Assembly: GCA_026545225.1 (NCBI GenBank)
Contig: CM048849.1
Span: 54,765,836 to 54,829,835 of the forward strand
DNA from: Cornus controversa
Taxonomy: Eukaryota > Streptophyta > Magnoliopsida > Cornales > Cornaceae
DNA length: 64,000 nucleotides
Direction of reading: 5' to 3'
Part shown: one piece after another, positions 40,501 to 51,700 of the stretch
Numbering within the stretch: position 1 is the first letter of the stretch
Layout of the letters: each line of letters begins with the position of its first letter
Translations under genes and position numbers: made by a program
Notes under the pieces: generated by a model
Databases searched by the model: none
What the model saw: only the letters and a program-made list of their open reading frames with translations
Told to the model about the DNA's origin: nothing

Positions 40501-43500
40501 TGTGAATTACATTCCACCCATGTTTTGTTGCAGTTCACAAGAAAATGGGAACATTTTGGCCATTTCAGTTGAAATAAAGGAAAATTATAATCCTTGGGCC
40601 ATTAGAACACAGTAGACTAGCATTAAGAACGTTGATTAACATTCAAGGTGCACTCTTATCTCTCACCTTAACTACAGACTAGTAAAACTTAGTCAAAGAA
40701 GAAGCATAAAACACCTGCAGGACATTGCAAAAGTTATAGTAGTACGAAGATATTGTAGTATAAAAAATAGACATACTCCTTAAGGACAGAATAAGTCAGA
40801 CTCCAATGAGCATGTAGCACATGCATATCACTGGACAAAATCAAAGCATCACAAGATCAATAGCATGCAACATATCATTCAACACAAAATTTTGGACATG
40901 AGATGAGATGTCCAAAAAGAGAGCAAGTAAATATCTAAGGCTGCATCCTGAGATATTTTCCTTAAGCCACAAGAAATGCAAGCTTCAAGCCACCAGTCTT
41001 ACCTGCACACAATATAATAGCTTATTGGGACCTTGGAAGCCAACAAATTCAGTTGGATTGTGCAAAACAAGCGAAATTTATTATAGAGACATGTGTTCTC
41101 AACAATTAAGGAGCATGAACTACACTAAAGTCATGTTGGAGAAAATTATTCTTATTCAGACCCTTGTTTTCCATACAATTAACTTCAGTGCAATTCATCA
41201 TCGCTCGAATATGTAATTTTCTGAAAAGAAATATGTTTTAGAAGAAAAGCAAGAAAAATGCATATCCACTTATTTATGGATTAAAAGTGTTACCTATATG
41301 AAAAACTTAACAGGGCAAAACCATAGTTGTTCAATTGCATATCCACTTATTTATGGATTAAAAGTGTAACATATATCAAAACTTAATAGAACAAAACCAC
41401 AATTGTTCAATTTCTTTCTCGCAACTCCATGCAAAGCAAGAATAAATAAGAGAAAACAAAAGAAAGCACACGAGGAAAAATCAAATTTATACATCACAAA
41501 AACGAAAGTACAAACTAAATGTTTTGAAACAGTTGTGTTTACTACTGTAGGTTGCAAAGAAACTAACTTACAGCTGATATGTGAGGATAGACCTCTTGAA
41601 ATAACATCCACATTCAAGTACAAGAAGTGATTTTACATGACCCAATTAAAAACCTTAGAACTATGAACACACCTAGATATTCCTTGAGGCAGGGGTGTAG
41701 CAAATTTATTCACTTGATTTTGCTGGTCATTGGGAAGATTTTGTATTTGGGTCTGGTTGACCTGCTGTTGGGACTGTTGAACTTGTTGTTGCTGCATATT
41801 AGGGGACTCTGTTGTTGAAGGTTTTGCAGGTGCAGCTTGAATATGAGCATTGGAGCCCTGTGGAAACTGAGGTCTTTCTGTTTGCTGAGAATAATTAGTA
41901 TTCCGGTTTTGGAAGAACCTATTTGAGTTGCCGTAATTGTAAGTAGCCAGATGTTGGATCTTCTGGAGGACTTCTTCAACAGGAGGTGGAGGACCAGGCA
42001 CCTTTGCATGCCTATACCGGCAATCTGGACCATTTGGACAAAACCCCAACTTGTACCTGCAATTAAAGAGCAACCCTTTCAGAAACACATATATAATGCT
42101 CCAGTGAAAGGAAGGTTATTTTCGTCAAACAACTAACAAACAATCACAAGAGAAACTTTCTAGTTAAAACAAATCACCCGAAACATTGAGCGGTTAAATT
42201 TGGTAAAAATAGGTGTAGTCCTAATCAAAAAGCTGCCGATTTGCTTTTTTTAGGCTACTATGCGATAAGAATAGTTTTCAGCAATAAGAAAATGCATTCT
42301 TCCGGGTAGAGTAATATTTCTATCGATTTACAAGGCAAGTTATAAAACAAAATCAGTTCTACGCCTTCCACCCCGATGAAGTTACCATAATGCCTTAAAA
42401 GAGTAAAATGAAGAACGAACCTTTTAGGATTTTCATGATTCCACTAAAACTTATAATCTTAGAAGTCATAAAAAATTTAAATGAATTCTACACACATCAT
42501 TGGACATGGCTATTCCAATAAACTTCTAATTCAAAACCTTACAGCATAAATATACTATCAACCCTAATACATTGAGACAATAACAACTACAAGAAACAAA
42601 TGAAAGAAAGAAAAATAAGAAAATAAAGGGACATTACCCAGTTCTAGTCTCACATAGACCTGGGGAGGGAGGACTCGAAACAGACATAACATTTAGTATT
42701 TTACAAAGTAGCTGCTCTGAAGCTTGAACTCACACCAAGGAATTACACTAATGTTCAAGTGTTTAGCAACGCCCCCTCAAAATGGAGAGAGAGGGATCGA
42801 CGGAACATAACAATTTGTTCAATGAGTCGTTCAAAAAGAAACATTTTTTCAATGTCTTCCTTCCTGCTTTTTCTCTAAGTTCGATTTGTCTTCCAAAAGA
42901 ATAATTTTTCTCCAAATGTATGCAGGAGAGTATAAACTATAAAAACAAAGATACATAATATATGTGTGTGTATTCAAGCAAACACAAAATTGTAATTAAC
43001 TCAGTCTCCCTGTAGCCCATGATCATTAGTACTACTGAATCCCAAATCATCAAAATTAATAAGAAAACAACAATGCAAACAACTACCTTAGAACCACACA
43101 AATCAAATTCACATCAAAAACAATTCGTGATACATAAGAAGCAGATATAAGAGATACGGATAGAACATACATGTTGCACTCCTTGATATCTTCATTAGTG
43201 TGCTTATACACGCAATCCTGCTCCCGACACTCCCCGTACAATCGAAAGAACCGGCAGACCGGCATTCTTGACTTGTCATACTGGTGGAGAAACCCGCAAG
43301 CATCGCCCTTCATGCAAAGGCTTCGTAACCAATGCCGGCACACGGTCTGCCGGAAACTCCGCCGCCCAGGTGGGTTACCCGCCGCCGGATCAGCAACGGC
43401 GGGCACGGCGGAGATGTTAACCGCCGCCGTGGCTGATGCATCGGATTGTATGGCGGGTACCGATGCGGTGGGGTTGCTGGGACCTGTGTCAAGGCCGCCC

Positions 43501-43538
43501 TCAAAGTCGAAGCTTAGACCTCCTTCGCCGTCGTCCAT
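28590..43538 (-). CDS. CPSF30: CPSF30-L: cleavage and polyadenylation specificity factor 30 kDa subunit with YTH m6A-reader domain
   Basis: RNA-binding subunit of the nuclear pre-mRNA 3'-end processing complex; the plant long form also reads m6A. Seven exons: 43538-43171, 42056-41673, 39290-39128, 38945-38835, 36933-36865, 33164-33078, 29504-28590, all GT..AG and in phase, giving 698 residues. Three CCCH fingers: C67-C75-C81-H85, C95-C104-C109-H113, C121-C129-C135-H139. A Gln-rich linker (about 190-240) leads to the YTH domain starting at Y252 (YFIVKS). W272 (VWATQRSNE) and W323 (GGNWKYAHG) are 51 residues apart, matching two aromatic-cage tryptophans of the Arabidopsis protein. The last exon encodes an acidic stretch, GRGRGRG, a Gly/Pro/Met-rich region and a basic PRRSRHGEGKKKRR end, probably nuclear. 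No lesion seen. The SAPS gene lies downstream on the same strand, the same order I recall for Arabidopsis At1g30460/At1g30470. Confidence 0.96.
29616..29735. repeat. 63-bp tandem duplication in CPSF30 intron 6
   Basis: Two copies starting AGAGCTGACCCCA at 29616 and 29679, both continuing GTCCAAAATTAATTATA and ending near ACAACATAATGAGA. Confidence 0.8.
30977..31903. mobile_element. Nested hAT-like element
   Basis: Inverted ends CAGTGTTGTTAAAGGC and, reversed, CAGTGTTATCAAAGGC bound 927 bp inside the larger hAT-like element. Flanks GTTAAGCT and GTTGGGCT agree at 6 of 8 bases, consistent with an aged 8-bp duplication. The interior is pyrimidine-rich with a TTTTTC array (about 31579-31616) and no transposase. 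Confidence 0.65.
32046..32433 (-). mobile_element. Solo LTR, copia-like, nested in the hAT-like element
   Basis: 388 bp starting TGTTATG and ending CATAACA, flanked on both sides by the identical 5-mer GTTTG (32041-32045 and 32434-32438). It carries the CCTACGTCCACGGCGAA motif often seen in plant copia LTRs, here on the plus strand, so the LTR probably reads on the minus strand. No internal region remains. It is a fossil left by LTR-LTR recombination; the intact duplication suggests moderate age. Confidence 0.82.
33571..33710. repeat. 90-bp tandem duplication with GT microsatellite
   Basis: CTGAAGGCTGAAGTTCCCAG starts at about 33571 and again at 33662, each followed by AAGTAAATACCAC. Only the first copy has the (GT)n run at about 33606-33625. 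Confidence 0.8.
33867..34186. mobile_element. GTTTGG-ended MITE, copy B, in CPSF30 intron 5
   Basis: Left end CTACGTTTAGTTGG with GGAAGGAAGAGGGAGGG; right end CCCTCCTACCAAACAAAAA. Same plan as copy A but shorter. Intron sequence beside it is duplicated: TATATTATCTACT followed by AGCTGTCAAT occurs on both sides (about 33805 and 34250). Confidence 0.6.
34949..35281 (-). mobile_element. RTE LINE 3' fragment with perfect target duplication, CPSF30 intron 5
   Basis: A 333-bp 5'-truncated RTE LINE end. On the minus strand it ends GCCGACCCCAAGTAGTTGGG plus a short GGTGGT/TTGTTG-type tail. Both sides carry the identical 15-mer ATTTTGCACTATATA (34934-34948 and 35282-35296), so insertion by target-primed reverse transcription is clear. 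It is related to the copy at 19791-22327. Confidence 0.9.
35932..36445. mobile_element. Possible hAT-like MITE in CPSF30 intron 5
   Basis: AAGGCTGTTAACAAACTGAG on the left and CCAAACTCAAACAGCCTT on the right are imperfect inverted ends; the body is rich in GAGCTCG/CTCGAG-like motifs. No target duplication is clear. Confidence 0.4.
38010..38290. repeat. Degenerate CCACCA/CACCATTG-rich tract in CPSF30 intron 4
   Basis: About 280 bases of imperfect trinucleotide-style repeats (CCACCATTG, CACCACTAC, CACCATCACC) with base composition unlike the surrounding AT-rich intron. It could be a decayed minisatellite or a captured low-complexity coding piece. No gene is supported. Confidence 0.5.
38480..38560. 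mobile_element. Fragment related to the nested hAT-like element
   Basis: On the minus strand, GCTGTTGCTAAAAGCGTGCC followed by TAGGCTC resembles the end of the element at 30977-31903 (TGTTGTTAAAGGCGCACC). Only one end is seen. Confidence 0.35.
40247..40335 (-). mobile_element. Short RTE LINE 3' fragment in CPSF30 intron 2
   Basis: About 90 bases (CTTTTTCCCAACTACTTGGA, then GCTACATGAATCC) match the 3' ends of the RTE copies at 19791 and 34949. No target duplication found. Confidence 0.65.
41259..41411. repeat. 77-bp tandem duplication in CPSF30 intron 2
   Basis: GCATATCCACTTATTTATGG starts at 41259 and 41336; both copies continue ATTAAAAGTGT and end near TTGTTCAATT. It lies about 220-370 bases past the possible short-isoform stop, in the presumed alternative polyadenylation zone. 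Confidence 0.85.
41633..43538 (-). CDS. CPSF30: Possible short CPSF30-S isoform ending in intron 2
   Basis: In Arabidopsis the same locus makes a short protein by polyadenylation inside intron 2. Here exon 2 can read through its splice donor (41672) into intron 2 and stop after 13 more residues (ending SSKVFNWVM) at 41633, giving a 263-residue protein with all three zinc fingers and no YTH domain. An AATAAA on the minus strand at 41082-41077 lies about 550 bases beyond the stop. This shows the isoform is possible, not that it is made. Confidence 0.55.
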
Positions 43539-43660
43539 CGATGGATGTATGGATGTATATGTTCTATAAGCTGTCTAGTTAGGGTTTCTGCAAAACATAC
43601 ATATATCTATATCTATATCTATATCTATATCTATATATATAGAGAGAAAGAGAGAGAGAG
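43539..43660 (-). promoter_or_regulatory. CPSF30 leader with ATCTAT/GA microsatellite and TATA-like palindrome
   Basis: Immediately upstream of the CPSF30 start codon lies a hexamer array (ATATCT units, 43601-43630), then CTATATATATAG at 43631-43642 and a (GA)n tract to about 43660. The palindrome sits about 95 bases before the ATG and is a plausible TATA box, so array length could set promoter spacing. Sequence is seen; promoter role is inferred. Confidence 0.35.
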
Positions 43661-45698
43661 GCGAATTATAGTTACAGTCTAGACGGGGTTTGTGTTAAAC
43701 CTTACGGGGGCGAATGCAGACAGGGAGGAAAGAGTTAGGAGTGGCATAAGAGAGGCCTGTTTAATGGAAAAGGCCATGAAAAATAAATTAATCTATTTTA
43801 GTGATAATAATCTATTGTTTTAATCTGAAAAAAATATATATAATTAATTGTGTTAGAAAATAAACTCATTCCATTTTAATCAAACTCATTTAAATTTGAT
43901 AGTGAATTTTCAGTAATTGTATTAGTTGAATTTTGTCATTGTATATTTGTGATAATAATCTGTTGTTTTAATTTGGAAAAAAAAAACTAGTTGTGTTAGA
44001 AAATCAATTTATTCCATTTAATCAAACTCCTTTATTAAATTTGATCCAACACTTTGTCAATTTGATTGTATAAATCAAATGAAATGTTTAGATGTAACTT
44101 TGGAATCCCTAGGTAATACGATGGAATGGCAAAAAATTCGTGAAGTTTACAAGGTAAATAATTTTAGGTGAGAATAAAATTATGATTGAAAACTATGCGA
44201 TTGCGTGGGAATGGAGAAAGATCATCCCACCTTCATCTTGTCATGAAAATTAATAATTTTGTCCTTATAATATATTTTTATATTAAAAAAATATGCAATA
44301 TATATTAGGCAAATTTTAAGTTATTTATTTCAATCACAAAAACTTAGTCGCTCAACCCACCTCTCTCTGCATCATTTCTCACATCTATCTTTCTTCACAA
44401 TATTAAAAGTATTGTTACTTTTAATATCTGTTTGTAGTATTATTTTTTTGAGAATTTCTGTGTATTATTTTGACGTTCTTGCAATAATATTAAATTTCAA
44501 GTTATAATTGAAAATTTGAATCTTGTTTTTATCCGCACAAGAGAAATGAATTATTATCACAGCTAAAATTTTGTTCCATTGTTTACATCCGTTAGATTTG
44601 TAATATAATTACAAAATAACTCTTCTAATTCCACCCCCATTTAATAAACGATTTTAGACAGAGACAATGAGAACTCTACTAAAGAGAGGGTGAGATGGGG
44701 TTGCTCCAAACACGCCGTGTTGACATCCATAGCAATATGGCAATGTCCTAACCAGATTAATGTATAGAAATAAAATATGAAAATTTTAAATGAAGATCCC
44801 TTCTTGTGTTTGCATTCCTTACAACTCACATAACACAGTACATTACTTATGAATATAAAATTATTGCTCAAGTGATTTAACCTAATTGTTGCATAACTAA
44901 TGTCAAAAGTATTAGGTAAATAATGTAAAGTTGATTCATAAGTGATATCAAATTTTTGTGTTGGTACAAAACAAACATAAAATAAAATAAGAAGGACACC
45001 AGAGAGAATGGGGGTTTCGAAAATTTCATTCCATTATGAAAACATGCCATTAAGGTAACATGTCACTCAAGCAATCCAAGTGAAGATTTGGCAGGTTAGA
45101 AGAAGTAAAAAACCAAAAGTATTCCAAATAAGAAAAATGAATGTTTAACTTAGTGAATTCGTTAACCTAGTTAAGAAATCTGTATATATTTTTTTATTAG
45201 GAAAATTACAAACAAATAAAAAAATTTAATTTGGGAGAAAAATTACAAAATGGATTTAAATAGTTGGTAGGTCAAGAACAAGTCCGAATTAGAGAATATA
45301 TAAAATAAAAAACGTTCAAAGTAGAAATTTTTTAAAGAGTATACAGTCAATATCACTTAGTACGGAAAGTTATAAATAAGAGTAGTAGTTAGTGTTTTTA
45401 GTAGAACAAAAATTGTTTCACGATTCCTTATTCTTGGAATTGGAATTAAAAACGTCAATTTTGATTTTGATTCTATAACAATTCTTTGTCAATTAAAAAA
45501 AATAAAAAATTAATAAAACACACACTCATACTTGTGCACTTCTATTTATAGTAATAAATTAGAAGTTATAAGTATTTATTTATATATTTTATATTATATA
45601 AATATATAGAACATTAGAACTTATCTATATATTATATATTTTATACTTTATATATAAATCGAACATTATAATTTAGAAGGTATCAATGTATATATATA

Positions 45699-45781
45699 CT
45701 AGTGTACGGCACTATCATACACTCAGAATCATGATTGTTAGATAAGGTTATTTTGAACCGTAGATAGACAAAAATATTTTG
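45699..45781 (-). repeat. Helitron-3'-end-like repeat, third copy (divergent)
   Basis: On the minus strand, CTATCTACGGTTCAAAATAA, then ATGATAGTGCCGTACACTAG, matches the repeats at 53917 and 54310 but lacks part of the stem. CTAG is again followed by a TA microsatellite. Confidence 0.5.
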
Positions 45782-46440
45782 ACCTATGAGATTGATTTTT
45801 TAACCACTTTTGACCGTTAGATTGATTTTTTTGTCTTATTATACCAAACTTAAATGAAACATAGATATATATATTTATATAGAACATTATAAGTTATAAA
45901 CTATTATTAATATATATTCTAAGACTTGGAACCGAAATCATAGTAAACAATTTGGTTCGATTCGGTTCAGCAACAATTCATTGCAATTCTGATTCCACCA
46001 GTTCTTTGTGCACCCTTAGTTAGAAAGATAGGATTTTATTGCCCGGCGTCAGGGACGAAACCAACTTGGGCTGGGTTCATTATTATTTTATATATATATA
46101 TAGGCATATAATTTGTAAAGTATTATATAATTTTTTTTTAAAAGGCCTCCAGGCCCATTAATATATATATATTTTATATATATAGGCATATAATTTAAAA
46201 GTATTACATAATGGCCCCTAATTTTTTTTTTTAAATCTCTCTAATTATTTATTTTTTCCTTCTTACTCTTCTTGTTCCTTTTTTTTTTACTTCAAATAAA
46301 TTGCATTCCCTTTCTTCAATTAGTCTACGAAAATTAATCTTATACATGTAATATTCCAACGAGCTCATTTTCAAGCAAGTAGGAATGATGAACGTGCCCA
46401 ATATTTAACCAACACAACCATCCTTTTATTAGATATTTCT

Positions 46441-47025
46441 CATGAAGCATGGACACGGACATGGAATACGATACAGATACGGCAATACGGCAAATCTCAA
46501 AAAAATAAGATACAGACACAGTAACGATACATCAAAAAATAAATAAAAATATAATATTACACATAAAAAATTAAATTTTATTCTTCAACAATACAATAAA
46601 TGTATTTAAAGATTTTATACAAATATAATTTATTTTATTTTATCATTTAGACAATAAACATTGCTACTTATTTTTTAATTTACAACATAAACATCCATCC
46701 ATTTAAACTATTAATCTATTGTTTGGAACTTCTAAAATATATTTTTTTAATTACAATCTAACCTAATCTTTTAATCTATAAACTTTTTAATATTACAAAT
46801 TGACCCGCCTTTAAGACAAAAAAATTATAAATTTGTCAAAAATGTATTATGGCATATCCCATCCGCATCCGATATTCGAAAAAAGATTTAAAAAAATTGA
46901 ATACTTCTCAGAAACTTTGAACACGTATCTGACCATATTCTAGACGTATTCATATTAAATACGTGTCCGATACTATTACGGGACATTTTCCGAAATATTC
47001 GTACTTTGTAAAATATTTCATTCAA
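46441..47025. mobile_element. Possible non-autonomous DNA transposon
   Basis: The left end is rich in GGACACGGACATGGAATACG-type motifs and the right end carries their inverted relatives (ACGTGTCCGATACTATTACG, then AAATATTCGTACTTTG). The AT-rich middle has no coding sequence. Recognised by pattern only. Confidence 0.35.
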
Positions 47026-47927
47026 ATATTGTAAGTCCGTTTAGTTGTCTTTTTTGTCAAGTCCACCGTGCCTTTGAAATTAATTCCTGGCCCCGTCTAC
47101 TGCTAACAACTTGTCATCATAACTTGATCTAGTTTGATAAATTAAAATCCGATAATTCAATTTGTTAAAGATTCCAAAATATATAGACCAAAAAAAGTGA
47201 ACAAAAAGATTAGAAAATTTGATATTTTGATTTTTATTTGCAGGAAAGAAACAAACAGTGAGAAAAATCAATAGGCGTAAGAAAATTTTAAGAAACAAAA
47301 ATAAAATAAAATAATGAAAAGTTCATAAACTATACATGATAAACCACTATATAGACATTTTTAATTAATTTTTTCATCAAATGCTTATCTTATCGAATGA
47401 TGATGGGTGGATTAGATTATTATTTGATTGAATTGACTATAATTCATATTCGACTTGTTAATTTAACAATCAAATCATTAATGAATTATCAAAGAACCAC
47501 ATTTGTATTGAATCAAGTTAACGATGTATATCCAAAGTCAATACCAAATCAAGAGTTAGTTCTTTCTTAGTTTCTTGGGGAGCTTTTAAACTATCTCTAC
47601 AATTTTTTTCCCCCTAAAGTTCTTTCCTTAAGCCCAAGAGTTGATGCAAGTAATCGAAAGGTTTCATTCGTTAAATCCCGAACATTGACCCTGAGACACA
47701 TACAACAATAATACAGTCCAAAACGGGATGAACTCAACATTAAGGACAGCTTCAGGTTACATGTTGATTAATTTTTCTGTGTCAGTCTCACGTGTTTTTA
47801 ATTAATTACATTGACAATGATATTATGTAAGATTAGTTTTGGCTTACTCTATAGTTCTCCTGAAAATTTTCCTACAAATTCTACAACACCAAAATGTGCT
47901 ATTAAATAAGATTATTACTATCAAAGA

Positions 47928-47990
47928 TTGTAGTCTAGTGGTACTTCCTCATACCTTGACAAAATAGGTGTCTCTTCTAAAGCATATGCA
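47928..47990 (+). mobile_element. SINE-like fragment
   Basis: GTAGTCTAGTGGTACTTCCT resembles the A-box region of the SINE at 24061 (TAATCTAAGTGGTATCTCCT). No B box or target duplication follows. Confidence 0.3.
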
Positions 47991-48384
47991 CTTGTATTAC
48001 TTCACACGCACAAAAGATGAAAAAAAAAAAAAAAAAGGATCTGCCAGAATCGGATAAATGCTAGAAGAAACAGAAAGAAAATGGTTGCCAATTTCACAAC
48101 GGAAGCAATTAAAGTAACCAAGTTTAAAACAGATGCATAGATAGAGGAAGAGAGTAGTAGGCATTTCTGACCCAGTCAACCTTGAAACAAGCTGATGTTC
48201 ACATTCTGATTTAATGGTTTCAGAGTGAACGGCACTAAAATAGAACTGAATTGGTAGACTGGCTTTAGGTTGCTCCCCCAGCTCGCCAATAAAGACAAAT
48301 GTAAATCAGTCAGTTTTTTCGGGTTGCTGCATTTAACTCAACAGCTTGGCTCATACATGAAATGTACAGCACGAGAAGTTATTG

Positions 48385-48486
48385 AGAATCCCGGTTTAGG
48401 AATCCCACCACTAGTAATCCATTTCCTAGAAATTTAGAGTTATTAGTGGTGGGATTCCTACATTCAAGGAATCCCCGGGGTATTCT
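48385..48486. repeat. Small imperfect hairpin (MITE-like) near the ACD11 3' end
   Basis: AGGAATCCCACCACTAGTAA (left arm) pairs with TTATTAGTGGTGGGATTCCT (right arm), with outer arms AGAATCCCGG and CCGGGGTATTCT. About 220 bp beyond the ACD11 stop codon. Confidence 0.6.
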
Positions 48487-48704
48487 ATAATTTTCCATAC
48501 AACACAGTATCAAAAATGAAACCCATATTAGCAATTCCAACTCATCACAATAGCAGTTATATATAAATGTCTGTTACATTAAAATAGAGTTCGAAAGGAT
48601 ACAATTTAATTTATGAAAAAGAAAAGTTAGTGAAATCTAATTTACATTTTACATCAAGACAATCGCCATAAAATAAATCTGACTGAATAAAAGTCGGTCC
48701 AAGT

Positions 48705-51700
48705 TTACCAATCTGTACCCAGTTCTCTTGCGAGGAAAAGTTTGTCAATGTATAGAATAACAGGAGCAGACATGGCAACATAATTTTGCATCTGAATCCT
48801 TGCCGAGGTCTCTGAAAGGAACAAAAGCGTTAACAAACAAACAGTTACCACAACCATATTAAGAAATACAATCTCGGTTTCAAGGACATTGGAATTTATA
48901 ATCGTTTCCATAATCATTAAAAAGGGTTAACTTGGTTTGTATTTGAAGGGATATTTGAATTGAATAACAGTTCTATATCAAAAGTAAAATGCTTGACCCA
49001 AGCCTCACAAAGACACAACCAAACCAGCATTTGTGTTTAGTATTGGGTTGTTTGTAGGTTGGATTGGTTTAAGTTGAGCCGCAAGGCAACAAATTTTTTT
49101 ATTTTTTATTTCCCAAACAATGCAGCAATAATTTAAGGTAAAACCAGTTGAGATGCAGGTTAAAACACTTCACTTGGTATGTTAATTAGAATGGCTTTCA
49201 CATAACAGGCAGAGGTATTAAATAAAAAACAAAGGATCTCGAAATAGGCACATGAACTCACCATCTTCATTAAGCTTCTTCAGTAGTTGCGCCTTTGTAG
49301 GAAGGGCATACATCCCTGCAGCAACAGCTTTCCTGATAGCCCATCCATGGTGGGGAGCAAATACCTGCGCGTAAGCTTTTGAAGCTGGATCCTTTAGGGA
49401 ATTTCCACTGTCAGTGTAAAGATTCAAGTATTACACATTTTTCCTTCTTTTTTTATTGATAAGCATAGGAATCAAATACTTCTCACCCCTCCCACCCGTT
49501 TAAGATGACATGCCAGCACTATGCTGCCGTGCTAAGAGCTTTGCACATTTAGCCATATAATTTAATCACAAAAAAAGAAAATCAATATTAACCATAAAAA
49601 CGAATTTGATAGAAATTATAACTCCTATTTAACTAATTATACAAAAAAATGGTATTTATTATTCCAATTATTTTATATAGAATTAGACGTTAGGTTTGAA
49701 GACCATTTAGGTAAAAAAACATAAGAAAGGGGCATTAGTTATCTGTGCTCAAATGAATTATTCAAAAATCATTGCTAATCAAATTTGCAACCTGTGGTAC
49801 CTGATTCCTATACCACATGAATATAAAGATGGGCATATCTCACCTTGCCACGTGATTCTAAAATGGTAGTCAGAGTGGCACTTTCACCTCTGCTACATGG
49901 CACATTCCACATTATCCACATGTAATCTTGCAACATGATGTGTAACACCCTCCACAGGAATGTGTATCCAAGAGCTCTCTTTGAATACAACAAACTTTTA
50001 GATCATTATGGCCCAACAAGTCTCACAGCCTCGAGGTTATTGGTCATGATGAAGATAGATCTATTTTACATATGGCTAAGGAAGCCATATCGTGGCAACC
50101 TATGACCACACAAACCATCTTTGTCAACTGTTATCACCATATTTAATGCCACCAACATAGTTATCCTATGTCTCCTATACAAAATTATATTAAGCATCTC
50201 TATCTTATGCCTCTTCAGCAAACCCATCTTCACCCGACATTACCTTCTCTGACCACAAGAGCCGCCTTCTCTACAGGCTTATTACCTTCCAGGCGTATGA
50301 CCTTAAACCCACTGGCTTATTTATCTCTCTCTACAGTCAGCCCCCAGCCTTATTATTATCTGCGCGGGTCTGACTCATCTGACTACAACCAAAGCTCTCT
50401 CTCTCTCTTCCAGCCAATGGGTTCCGACCTTCTCCACAAAACATTACATGATATTTGAGCACTTTTTATTCTTACTTTTTTTTTTTAACAGGTATTTGAC
50501 CACTTCTTATCCTTACATAAGCCTGGAAGAGTCTCATAGCCTTCTCAACAGGCACATATACAGTGCGAAAAAAACCTCTTATCCTCGTTAGAAGTCTCAC
50601 TACAAGGATCTCTTCTCAAATAAGGCTTATTGCCTTCTTCATAGACTCTTTTCTGTGAATAACTGTGAACCCTAATGCATAATGCACTGCCTGGTTAGGA
50701 GCAAGAGCCAAAGGGATTCCGCAGCTTGGTGTGCAGCAATCATTTGACCCATCAAGGTACATGGACATGTCATAGCCTTCTATGATATTATTAATATGAG
50801 CCCCTTTATGATATGCAGACACGACATGGTCCTTTGTCCTATAATTTGTGGCTAAAGTACAGGGCTTGCAGAGGTGACCTCCTCTTAAATTCTGCATACA
50901 TCCCTTGACCTCACTTACACCGCATAGGGGATCGCCAAATTGACACATGTAAGGCATCTATTGGATTGTGTTGACGCTTGTTCGATATGCAACACACTTC
51001 AATGCCACCTTACCATCGCACTACCCATCCCAGTTGGTTGGAATGCTGCCTTATCACTTCCCAATCAAACAGCCCCAATGCACGTGGAAATGTCCCATTT
51101 GACCACATTATGGCAGTGTGGTACAATTTCTCATGAGGCCTCCAAGTAGCCATAAGCACCACTTGCTCTCGATTGCAACTATAAATAGTTCTATGCTCCA
51201 CTATAGAAAGGAACAGAACCGACTTAAGGTACTGACTTATTGAGACCTTAGGAGCACTAAGCTAGAAGTCTAGAACTCTCTCCAGATTTAGACTAACCCT
51301 TAGCAAGGCCATACAATCGAGGGGGTCTACAGTGATCTCTCTCTCTCTCCAAGCTCGATTACATATCTCATTCCACCTGGCGCCTCTAAAATGTGAAGTG
51401 TAATGCTTCCACTTCCTACTCAACAACAAGAATCCACACAACCTACTTGGGAAAATCAGTATTTCAAGGGTAATGCATATGTGTTTCCCTTCATCTGAAT
51501 TTACAATAAATAAATAAAAATTCCCTTGTTTCTTTTTCTTAATGGTTTTCTTCATCTCTTGTCAATTTTCAATTACTTTTGACACAAAAAATGTTCATTT
51601 TACCACCACAATTAAGATTAATTAATATTCTCAATTAGGGGAATTTTTTTAATTTCTTAAAGTTGGGGGAAAACCGAAAAAGACGTAGGGAGTGAACAGG

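Larger units (their letters stand above)
43661..48704. other. AT-rich intergenic region between CPSF30 and ACD11
   Basis: No gene recognised over about 5 kb. It contains an old duplication (43800-43906 and 43951-44048, sharing GTGATAATAATCT and TTGTGTTAGAAAAT), a Helitron-end-like repeat, a possible DNA transposon, a SINE-like scrap and a small hairpin, listed separately. The right edge is the presumed ACD11 3' UTR. Confidence 0.6.

Noticed and set aside
41259-41411. CRISPR-like direct repeats
   Set aside because: Only two head-to-tail copies with no spacers, in a plant intron; an ordinary tandem duplication.
42640-42790. Possible SINE with GAGTTCAAGCTTC on the minus strand
   Set aside because: B-box match is weak and neither an A box nor flanking repeats could be placed.
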